Shown here: positions 35,101 through 47,100 of the stretch, one piece after another
Layout of the letters: every line of letters starts with the position of its first letter
How positions within the stretch are numbered: the stretch's first letter is position 1
Origin: Heligmosomoides polygyrus polygyrus
Lineage: Eukaryota > Nematoda > Chromadorea > Rhabditida > Heligmosomidae
NCBI GenBank assembly: GCA_947396885.1
Contig: OX377202.1
Coordinates: forward strand, 7,626,001-7,690,000
Length of the DNA stretch: 64,000 nt
Reading direction: 5' to 3'
Program-made: the position numbers and the translations under genes
The notes under the pieces: model-generated
The model's database searches: none
What the model saw: the letters and a program-made list of their open reading frames with translations, nothing else
What the model was told of the DNA's origin: nothing

Positions 35101-38100
35101 TTCCGCCCCAAACCACGATCGCCTGTAGATTTTGACGATGTTCGATGATGACGAAGGCGGCTGGAAACCAGACTCTGTCGTCGTTTTGGAATTTGTGGGG
35201 CTGCTCCACAGTGAATAGCCTCTGGATCGTGAACAGTATTCGTTCCCGCTCGCTATCTGCGGCCCGCACCTTCTCTTGGCGGCAACGATGGAGCCGTTCG
35301 CGCTTGTTCTTTTTCGTGAGATGCTGGACTTTTTGGAACCTACAGCGCTTGAGTCCGCGTTATTTTTTTGACTTCTCGTCGCACCGACGTGAGACTGACA
35401 CCGATATCACGGACGATTTTTTTCGTCGGGACCCCTGATCTGAAATTACTCGCTATTTGATGATTTTCCGGATACGTGAATTTACGGATTTCCGCAAGTG
35501 AACGATGTTGCATTAGCGCTTTCTTTGACGATGAAACTTCAAAACAGTAGCGTGATGGTTTGATATCTTGAGAAAAACCGTAACTGAGACAAAATCAAAC
35601 TTGAAAAATATAACCAGGACAGAAAGGTGAAAAAATGACGCTATTTTCGTCATGTTGCGGATCAGTACGTTTACGTGGAAAAACGAAAAACCTTCATCAT
35701 TTCATTTTGGAACACCCTGTATGAAAGATTGTGAGTGCGGTCCTCAGTAGCGATCCGACGCTTTCCGGTGGGACTCTCTCAGGTTTAGATATTAAAGTAG
35801 CATCCGTTAGCAGATTTATCCCGCTGAATTTTAATAATTTTCAGGTCATATGGAATGTCCCTTCAAAGCACTGCTATAGTAAGGGCAAGCTCCAAGATCT
35901 TAGCAGTTACAAAATTACAGAGAATGCAGGTAAAAATCGGTGAACGGCTGATGTTGAATGTCCAGTCACAACGAGTAAGAAGCCCTATATACCTGCAATT
36001 TTAAAGAGACTGAAAAATTGAAATAAACGCAAAATGTGCTAAAACGGCGGAAACATTTGGTCCAGCCAAACTAAGTGTGGATATGAGAGCATGCTAAACT
36101 GTTTGCTGAATTAAAATTAGTAAATCTTATAGGAAACACCGTTCCGTTTCGAATTCAGTGGCCATCGATGTGCTCATGTATCCGTTTGTTTACAGGTCAC
36201 GATTTTAATGGCGACAAAGTGGTCATTTTTTACGAATTCACATTTGGCCGATACCCCTATTTCAAAAAGTATGACGTCAACCAACCCGTCAACGGAGGAT
36301 CACCGCTGGTATGAAACGTGTGGCTGCAATGTTCTTTTTGAAAATTGTAATTTATTTTTATTTTAGAACGAAGACTCCGACAGCCTTTTGAAAGAACATT
36401 TGAAAATAGCTGAGGTGAACATAACTAATCTCATTCCGGATGCGAATTTCACTGGACTTGCCGTGATTGATTTCGAAGAATGGCGCCCGTTACTAAGATA
36501 TAATGGCGGCGTGAAGAGTGTATGTGCAGCAATATGACTTGCTAGCGATTTTTTCTGTGTTTAGAATTTCAATTTTCAGTAACGAAAGATTATTTATTTG
36601 TTAAGAGAAAGGATAGGAATTGTCCAAATTCTCTTTTTGTAGAACTAGGAACTAGGAATTACAATGCTCATCCGCACAATAAAATTGTAAAGTGGATCAT
36701 CGTTATTAAGATGGTTAATTTGAAGGATTCGTCCCGGTTAATGAGGGGCCAGATTCATCAACGACTTACAGCAACCTGACAGAGGAAATACAGCCGAAAT
36801 CCCTGACAGTGCGGCTTATGGTGAAGCATTTCGCAGCGCGGTCGTTCTGGAAAACCTAGAAGCGTGGGAAGTAAACTCACTGCGCGGTTTATCAAGCGAC
36901 ACGGTGAAGCAATTCGCAGCGCTGTCAGGGATTTCGGCTGTAATGTTCTCTGTAAAATTGGTGTAAGTCGTTGATGAATCCAGCCCCAGCTTGTTAGCTA
37001 CCCATCAACCGCTCTTTAACCCCGCCCCTATTCAGACATCGTCCTAGTTACGGTCTGAAAAATCTGAAAGCGTGGGAAGTAAACTCACTTGCTGATTCAA
37101 CGTCGCGACGGAGTGACGTTGCTATCGCTGCTGTCATGTAACCGAGTGCTGGTTTGGAACACTACATCATTTTGCGCAGCGACACACTTGCCAACACCGA
37201 TGTCTCGACATCTCATAATGCGAAATAGATAGCAAAAAGGCATTAGTGATGCTCAATTCGGCTGTTCATTTCTGTATTTCATGCAAAAATCTAGCGTTTC
37301 CAACGAATTTCAACGAATGTCGCTCTCATACGTTAAACTCGTTCACATGACGACAAGGTCGGTTCCATTGTGCTCTCTAACCACGTGCTGATTACTCGGA
37401 GCTAGTTAAAATACCACGCCTTTTAACAGCTCTTTTAAGCAACCGCCACCGCCCATTGAGCTTCCCCGATGTTGGGCTTGTTATCATCCCGAATGAAAGC
37501 ATCAGACGGCAGTTAGTCCAAAATAGACTACGATGTACATATCAGAAAACAGTGTTGCATGCCTCTACAGTAAGTTTGGAGGTTGCGCTAAAGTTGATGT
37601 AGTCTGTCAATTTACGGGGATTGCTACCAAACATACATGTGTGAAACTGAAAGTGTGGCAGTTCGCATTAGAAAACACGCTATGAACTGTTATATTCGAT
37701 ATACCACTGCGAAACGGCATGGTCTGTCTCAATCACCTCTTGGTTGTCGTCGACAACGGCAGCGACGTCGTTTCACTTTAGCGGTGGATTTTAACCGTTT
37801 CTCTCCTACTTGAGGTTCTCTTTCTGACATAGAGTGTGTCGAAAGGCGGCGTATGAGAAGACATTTGGTGTAGAGAATCGACGGTTGTCCTTTGTCAGGC
37901 ATGTCCTATGGAAGCCCTATGCCTAAGGCAGGACAGCACAACACCCCATACTCTGCGCCAGGGTCCGGTGTGGTAGCCCGCGATCGAGAAGCGGGAGCTT
38001 CACTTAAGGGGCATGGCCAACCCCAGCTGCTCTCGGCTCAATACAGATTGGGTGCGGACCGACCGGTATTCCTCACGGAGCGACACTACAGAGTCAATAC

Positions 38101-41100
38101 AATCAATACAGTAATACAACACCAATACGTGAATTTACCCGGGTATGACCAATGGGTATGGTCCTGCCGGGTATGACCCGGCAGGACTACACTAGAATGA
38201 CCATGCATGCTAAGGACTTACCAGGCTCGTTTCTCGTTTCCAGTGTACACAGGCAGCAATACAGGTCTACTTCCAACATATATATGCAGCACACCAATAG
38301 AATACCGAATAGATATAGATATGATAGGGCGGTCGTCGCTGAGGTGAAGTGAGAATAGGAATGTCACGTCAGAGTCTGGAATATGCAGATGGGAGAACTC
38401 GATGGAAGGTGAGCCTTGTTATCAGGCTTCCTTCCTTGTCTGCAGCTGGCTGTGGATAGTCGACGGAGAGACGCCATGGCCCGCAGGCCACTCCTGTAGC
38501 CGTATTCATGAACATTCCCGGGATCTTCTCGGCTTCCCACGGGAAGCGACCGAAGCGAGAGAGCGAGGCAGGAGAGAGAGGCGAGAGATGATATCGCTAT
38601 GACATCGCTTATCTCCCGCTCCCGCAACTTCATGAATACGGCCTCTGGTGTTAGGATGTTGGAAGCGTGACACCGGAAGGTCGGCGCTCCACGGAGTGTG
38701 ACCGCGCAGGACCTCGGTGGAACTATACACTAACTGCTGCGCGCCTGGAGGGGCTGAGCAGCAGCGGTCGTTAGGGTGCGCTACGACTGCAGGCCGCTCC
38801 GCAAACACCTCAACAGGAATCCCTGCGTCAGCGGTGGAATTGAGAGGGAACGAGTCGCATTCGCGACATTTGATTGGGTAGATAAAGAATCTGAAGTCTT
38901 GAACGGCATTTAAACCTCTGAAAACGACGAACAGATCGAAATGTTGTGACGCTTAATGAAATTGTCGACCTTAGAGCCTGGTCCGACTAATAAGGAACTA
39001 ATAATGGACGCACAATATCTTTAAAAATTCACGCTCTCACTTCCTTTTTACTGTTATTTGTTTTCGATCGATCTTGGAAATTAAAATTGTAGGTGTATCA
39101 GAGAGAGGCTATCAAGTTCACGGAAGAAAAAAATGGACACCAACACGGCGTGAATATCAATGATACTGCAACTTTTTTATACGACGAAGCAGCAAAGTGT
39201 GTTCAGCGTTTCCCTTATTGAGCATCTCTTTGATGTCAAGTTACTCACAACTCAACGTTTTCTTCAAGGAATTTCATAAATGCGACGCTACAGCTCGCTA
39301 AAAGTCTACGTCCAAAGGCACACTGGGGACTTTATGGTTTCCCATATTGCAACTACGATGCAGGCAAAAAGGATAACGACTTTAAGTGTTCGAAAACGTT
39401 CCAGAAGTTCAACGACGAGTGGGTGTTATCATTATTATTATCAGTTACATGAAAATTTTATGTGTCACAACAATATCACCCCCAAGAGAAAGAAATGCAG
39501 AAATCAAACAAACATACATCATGTCCATATTTAACGAGGTGTTTGTTAACCGTGCACTAAAAACATTTAGAGAGGTGGGTAAAGCCCGGTTTTGGAAAAT
39601 TTTATATAAGCTGAAGTAGCTCTATTCACGAAGAACTGAGTCCCACATGCAAGCTTGGCTCTGGGTATGAACAGTTTTATTGTGGCGCCACGAGTTGAAG
39701 ATGGCATGAGATTAAGGAAACCCTCCGATGCAATTGCGCAAGCACCAGTTATTATTTTGTGAACATTAGAAGGTCAGACATTTGACTGCGTTCAGCCAGC
39801 GTCTGCAACCCTAGCTGGTTGTTTCTCGACTTCCAGGACCGAAAATCGAGAAGAAAACAAGAAAACCCTAGCTTCCTAATGAAGAGCTTTCTAGTGAAAC
39901 TGTATTGGACCTTCTCCAATCTTTCAATAATTTTAACCTTATGAAGGTTGAAAACGACTGTGCCATATTCCAGAAGGGACGAACGTCTTATAAGCGTGAC
40001 GAAGTACTGCAGGGTCATCCGTAGCAAGGGCTCTAAACAGTTGATGCACCAGCGAGAGTGGTTTAACTGCTAGAAGTTTACAGTGGGCATCAAAACTTAA
40101 ATTCCGAGTTTTAAGAAACCCCAGATCCTTTACTTCTTCAACTTCTGTGATAGGTATTTTTTCAATATGGTAGGTAATTAAACTGCTTCTAATACCAATG
40201 CGTAACCAAAAGGTCTTTTCTTTCGATAGAGGGAAATCCCATGTTTGCCCAATCGTATGCAATGGATAGGGCCGTCTGCAGCGCTTTGGAACCCAAACTG
40301 GCATCGAGGCTTTGATAGAGCTTAAGATCGTCCACAAACAATCGCAATCGCAATCAATCTCACAATCGCATTTGACACCAGTTTTTTTTACAAGCATGGG
40401 ACGCTTATACGTGTATAAAATGAATAAAACCGGAGAAGGAAATCCACCTTGTGGAACGCCGCTGATAACTGGTTTAGTTCCCGAAAAAGTTTTGTTTACT
40501 TAAACTCCCATCGATCTTCCAGAAAGAATTTCCTTAATCCGTGTCACTGAATGGATGTCACTCGTGGATGAATTACAATTGCTGCAAGTTTCAGTATAAG
40601 CTTCCCGTGACAGACCCTATCGAACGCTTTAGAGAAGTCCAAGTAAACCACGTACCTACACCCTGGTCAAGCGAAGACGTCCAATCATTTAGAGCCTGAA
40701 GCATGGCAGTGACTGTTGACCGTCCTTTCTGGAAACCATGCTGGTGCGCTAAAGTAATCGAAAATTCATTTAAATGCTTCATGATTTTTTCTTTCAGAAT
40801 TTTTTCAAAAAGCTTCACAAATAATAAGATGATACTAATAGGTTGATAGTTGAACGGAGGGTCAAAAGGTAGTTTTTTAGGAATGGGAGTAATAAAAGAG
40901 AACTTCCATCTATCCGGTATTTCAGTTCGCATGAAACTCAGACTGAAAATGTGCTCGAGAGGAGATGCTAATAAGTGGGCAAGATACTTGATTACGATCA
41001 GCGGGATTCCATCAGGTGATCCGCAGTAAAAACGCTCACAAAGGAATTAGCTAAAAGCTCAGCCTTCTCCAAATCAGTCCTTACAGTTTTCCCACACTCA

Positions 41101-44100
41101 GATACAAGGGCTGGTAGTAGTTTTATTTCGCAGCCTTGAATTTAATAGTTCGTAAAACTCTGACTTGCATGTGATTTAATAACTTTTTTCTCAACATTAC
41201 GGTTGTACTTCCGAAGTTTGCGCTCAAAAGCATCATTCATCTGTTTGAAAATGTCCCAGTGGTGCTTCGTCCTCAAACATTTGCTCATCCTACGCATTGG
41301 ACCTCCTGTTGAACAAGGCAGACAGATGACGCGACATAGCAGCGCGATGAAGCGGTACGCTTTTCAAAGGACAAAACAGGTCTATGCAGTGCTGAAGGAT
41401 AGCTACGAATAACTCGTATTTTTCATTAACGGTTGCGTCGGAGTTAAATGGAGCAATCTTATCAATACTCCCAAGATACATTTTCATCGCTTAAAAGTTT
41501 CCTGATTTATAATCTCTCTTGGTAGTCAACAATGGGTTCTTGAGATAGGTTAATCCGAAACGTAATTGACGAGTGGTCACTAGTTCCTAAAGGAGCCCCA
41601 ACTGAAACATGTCAAGGATGCCCGACTTGCTACTAAGGACAAGGTCCAGAACATTGTCACCATGTGTTCCCTTATCCACGAATTGAAATAAGCCGTTAGT
41701 ACGATAGAAGTTGAGAAACAAGTTCGAAGGCTGTCTGTTTAGGTACCACTGAATGTCAGGGAGATTGAAGCCACCCATCACAATGGAAGAATGGCGGCAG
41801 CAGAGATATCGTTTAAGTCCTTTAGCATTTGCTCAGAAGCTGAGCTTTGCACGCTGGTGCTCTATACACTAAGCTAAGGCGTACAGCTACGGTCTTCACT
41901 CGAATGTCACACACTAAAAGCTCATATCCACTGAGTACACTTTTGTGAAAAACATTCAGGTGCAAAAGAACTTTTAAATAAGAGGGCTTCTCCGCCGGCT
42001 ATTTTGTCTAAGCGATCACAACGGAGAATTTCGTACTGCTCAGACCAGTCTCCCAAGATGGTGGCCACATGAAAACTAGGTGTAAGCCATGTCTCCGTCA
42101 AAGCTAGCATGTATATCAAAATTGGATTCGTTAAGTAAAAACCTAAAAGCTGCGCTGTTTTTGGAAAGAGAGCGAATACTGATTAGAAGGCATGAGAGAC
42201 TACGATCTGCGCTGGTTAGAGTATGGAAGTGTTTAGAAGCCACGATGCATTTCCACTAACGAGCTAGGCAAAACTTGGCCTTCACTCCGAAGATTTGCTA
42301 CAAGTTTTCCTGACTTGGTGTTCTACTAGAAGAATCCGATCCAACAGCAAGTACAACATTACGATCAAGAAACGGAGGTATAAGGTATAACGTGAACCTC
42401 ACGTGCTAAGCTCGATTTCAAATGCGAGAAGCCTCGTCGCGTTTTTCGTATAAGGCGAGCCTCGTCCCTTTCCTTTTTCGGCAGTGATGGCCGAAAGAAG
42501 AGTTTGTGTTTTGGACATTGTTGCTAAATAGCCCGTATTTGTAGAAGTTATAGACTTACGTAGGGTGAAGATGATCGGTATCGTCGCCTTGTCGTTACAT
42601 TCGGGGAATTATCAACTCTATCTACAGCGCTTGATCGTGAATAATCGTTGCTCGTTTTATCACAAGATTTAACAGAAAACTTTTGAAAATACCAAGTGAG
42701 TGCTAAGCTTGTGCTGTTTCCGAGCATATGGCATTTTCAAGGCTTTTCAAATCAAATTGGACATTTTTCGTTTCAAATTGGACACCCTTCCAAGCTATCC
42801 TAAGACTTTTGAAATCAAAAGAAACTTTTTCAAGTCAAAAGAGCTTTGTCTACGTCAAACTACAAACTCTCTAAAAAGGTTATAGCAATTTTTTGTCCAA
42901 TGAAAATTTTACTATAACTTGCCTTGAAGTATTAATTCACTTCCCAATAATTGAACACATTGTTTGAAATTTTATAAAAATTCTATACTTTGAGGAAAAA
43001 CAACGCTCTGACACCTGTTTTAAAGACCAGGAAGGCGGCCATTTTTTAGTGTCAAGAAAGAGATTGGAATTTTGCTATCAATCGAATAAAAATCACGATG
43101 TCTTGGAAGAGGCCATGCCCTCCTCCAAGACATCGTGATTTTTATTCGATTGATAGCAAAATTTCTGCTTGCATAAAGTTTCACGCCTGTAAGCGATGCA
43201 GCATAAGCAATGGTGAACTAGAACCATATCCTCATTTAGATTTCTCATGTAAGCATTACACTATCGATCAAATAAAACTCGTGAATTTTTGGGGTGTACG
43301 GCACGGTTTGGCCTTTTATGAGTTATATGGTGGCTTCTTCTCTGTGCTTTAAGGCAAATGTTAATTTTTAATTTTTCTCAAAAAATAAAGCTTTCATAAA
43401 ATTATTATACCTATTGGGGCAGGTGGACTAAAAAATTTCAAAGAAAGTTATTTAACAGGCCTAAAGGTCATTTCGATTTGAAAGAGTTTTACTTTCAAAA
43501 GTCTTGAAGGTAGCTTAGAAGAGTGTCCAATTTGATTTAAAAAGCGTTCATTTCTACGTGAAAATGGCTTATATTTGCGGCTATCATAGCATTTCATCAC
43601 CAGTGCGAGACTTTCCACACTTCGTCACAGCGTTTTTATCACCACATTAATATGCTCAGTCATCGAGACGTGTGAGAAGGGTGGTTTTGACCGGTATCAC
43701 TTTCATCAGTCCTCTTGCTCTTCAAAAATATTCGCTTAAAATGAGATTGACATGTTGCAAAGCCCGATGTGCAAACTATCACCACCTCTTATTCAAATAT
43801 TTCAGCATGAAGTACATCTACGATGAGAGCACGGCCCTATTTCCTTCGATTTATCTCGGTTTCGAAGCCTCAGCTGAACAGCGCTTCCGATACGTTCAGG
43901 GAAGCTTCACTCTGCTAAGTTTTAAAATTTGTTCAGATACAGATTTGTCTTATGGTCTTTAGATAAGAAAGCCAGGAAGAACTTTGGACAAGCCTTCATC
44001 TCAGGCAACGATGAACTTATTATTTAAATTATCAAGGAGTAAAGCCATATATGTGTGATAGTAACTTTAACTGCAAAAGAATGAAAACGAAAGAAATGGT

Positions 44101-47100
44101 CTGGTTTTCGTCTCGCACAGCCCCCCCCCCCCCCCCCCTCCCGCACCATTAGATGAAAACCAAATGACAAAGCATTCTTCCCCTGTACTCATCAAAAAGG
44201 AGTGAGGTGAAGATGGAGCTGCAGTAGACTAAAATAAATTCTTCCTTTTAATGCCGGACATATTGGACAAAAGAAAAAATAGATAAGAAATACTAGGTTG
44301 TAACGATTTTTGGCGCGTCTTTACGCGTTTGATCAAGAACAAACCGTAACATGTGGCATATCATTTAGAAGCGCAAACTTTGCTCTACCGGTGAGTACCA
44401 AATCTTCTATGTAAAAGTGGGAAAACTTTAGAGTTTTATTGACTTTTTTGCAGATGGACAAAAGGGTAATCCGAGGCATTTACTTGTATGAATTCAAGCT
44501 GGGCACTACAGCTAAGAAGGCGGACGAGAAGATCAACGCCGCATTCGGTCAAGGATGTTCCACAATTCGGACGGCGTATAGTTGGTATCAGAAGTTCCGG
44601 AATGGAGATGAGAGCTTGGAAGAACATGAAGGTCGTGGGAGGCATAGTGATGTCGATGAGGACAAGCTGAGAGATGTGGTAGAGGAGGATCCACACAAAG
44701 GTACCAGGGAGATAGCGAAGGTTCTTGGCGTCGGTCACAACACAGCTGCCCGGCATCTGAAGGAAATTGGAAAGACCAAAAAGCTGGAAAGATGGGTGCC
44801 TCACGAGCTGTCTGAGGAGCAAAGAAACCGACGATATGAGATCTCGTCCGCACTGCTTCTACGGAACGAAACGGACCCATTCCTTGATCGCATCGTAACC
44901 TGTGACGAGAAATGGATAATGTACGACAACAGGCGACGATCGGCACAGTGGGTGGACAGCGATGAGAGCCCCAAGGTTTTTGCGAAGCCGGAATTGCACC
45001 AAAAGAAAGTAATGGTGACAGTATGGTGGTGTTCGCTGGGAATTATTCACCACAGCTTTCTCCCTCCCGGTGAATCCATCACGGCAGAGAAGTACTGCAT
45101 TGAAATTGAAGAAATGATGAAAAAGTTGAAGGACATCCGGCCGGCCTTGGTAAACCGAAGGCGAGTTCTCCTTCTGCACGACAATGCTCGCCCCCATGTA
45201 GCACGAATGACGTTGCAGAAATTGAATGAGCTAAGCATTGAAACTCTACCACATCCTCCGTCTTCTCCCGACCTCTCCCCAACAGACTACCATTTCTTCA
45301 AGCATCTTAGCGACTTCTTGGTAGGGAAAATATTCAAATACAAACGGGATGCCGAAAGTGCCTTCGAAGATTTCGTCAATTCCAGAACTTCTGATTTTTA
45401 TGCTACAGGGATAAAAAAGCTTGTGCCACGTTGGCAAAGATGTGTAGAATCAGAAGGTTTTTATTTCGATTAATAAACTTGCCTACAAGCCGAGATATTA
45501 ACTGTTTAAATTTACAGTGGTTCAGTGCCATTTATTTCGTTACAACCTAATAAATATAATAACTAAATATTAGATGCTTTACATTTTAAAAATAAAAATA
45601 AAAATAAAAATCGCTAAAATTAATTACAGAAACCATAGAAAAGGAAGCAGAGAAGATTTAAGGGAAGGGCAGCAGGAAATCAAAGTGCTGGATGAAGCAT
45701 GTATTTAATGGCGAAATAAACGCAGATAGCGGCACAATTTGAAGAAGCGCGCCATACCCTGCTTCTTTTTGGGGCCGGTTCATCAATATTTAAACCCGTG
45801 GACATAAAGGATCACCTGTATCACCTGTCGTCCCGTTGATCATCGAATTGCTCGAGCGGGTGCCAGCAGCGTCTCCATTCGTCCCTGTCGCGTGCCAGAG
45901 TGGTCCAATGGATCCTCCTCGCTCGAGGGACACGAAGAGCGTCATATCGGTCGTTCAGGGCTTTAACGAAGAAGTCCGACCAACGCGTTGGTGGGCGTCC
46001 TGGTGTTCTTTTGACATCCCGCGGAATCCAGTCGGTGATGGCTCTCGTCCAGCGGGTGTCTGCAAAGCGCATTACGTGGCCGGCCCACCTAATTTTCGAC
46101 AACTTGGCCCACGCGACAGCGTCTCTGATCTTCGAGCGTCGGCGAAGCTCGGAACTCCGGAGGCCTTCTCTCACTTGCGTGAGTCGTTTCACTCCGAGCA
46201 TCGTCCTCTCGATTCCACGCTGCGCGACGCTGATCGCGTGTTCATCCTGCTTTCGTATAGCCCAGGTCTCTGAGGCGTATGTTAGGGCAGGAAGAACAGT
46301 GGAGTCGAATAGGTGGGCACGGAGTCGGACGTTCTTCGTCTTCTTCGCGACTTCTTCGACGCTCTTGAAAGCTCCCCAAGCCGCTCTTTTCCTCCTGCTC
46401 AGCTCTGGTGCTAGGTCGTTGGCCATGTTGACTTCGCGACCCAGAAACACATAGCTGGAGCATTCGGAGATGTTCGTTCCGTTGAGCTAGAATGGGGCAT
46501 CAGAAACCCATCCGTTCCTCATGAACATCGTCTTCGTAAGATTCAGCTGCAGTCCAACGTTCCCACATGCACGATCGAAGTCGGCTAGCATTCGCTCCGC
46601 CTGGCTGATGCTCGGTGTTATGAGCACGATGTAGTCAGCAAAACGAAGATGATGTAGTTGCCGCCCGTCGACCTTCACTCCCATGTCTTCCCATTCTAGT
46701 TCACGCATGACGTTTTCGAGAGTGGCGCTGAAGAGCTTCGGGGATATGGTATCCCCTTGCCGAACCCCTCTCTTCACGTCGACGACGACGTCGTTGTAGA
46801 ATGGTGAGGTCTTGGTCGTGAATCCACTGTACAGCTCTCGAAGGACTCTGATGTACTGAGTAGGAACGCCCTGCGTGAGCAGGGCTTCGATGACCGCTTC
46901 AGTTTCGACAGAGTCGAATGCCTTCTTCAGGTCGATGAACGTAAGGCACAGCGGCAGCTTGTACTCTCGCGACACTTCGATGAGCTTCGTAATGGTGTGT
47001 ATGTGGTCGATCGTGCTGAATCCTCTCCGAAATCCTGCTTGTTCGCATGGCTGTCCTTCGTCCAGCGTTCTACTAATCCTATTCAGGATGACTCGAGTGA

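Larger units (their letters stand above)
32406..35719 (-). mobile_element. Tc1/mariner-superfamily element in intron 1
   Basis: The ends share an inverted CAGGGTGTTC followed by further imperfect similarity over about 30 bp. Each end abuts TA (32404-32405 and 35720-35721). The right-hand kilobase holds broken transposase. The middle, about 32480-34640, is a LINE insertion that expands the element to 3.3 kb. Confidence 0.75.

Noticed and set aside
43806..43962. Extending exon 7 to a GT at 43919
   Set aside because: It would add six residues not expected by the family and force a different acceptor. The exon 8 start at 50325 with exon 7 ending at 43899 gives exact family spacing.
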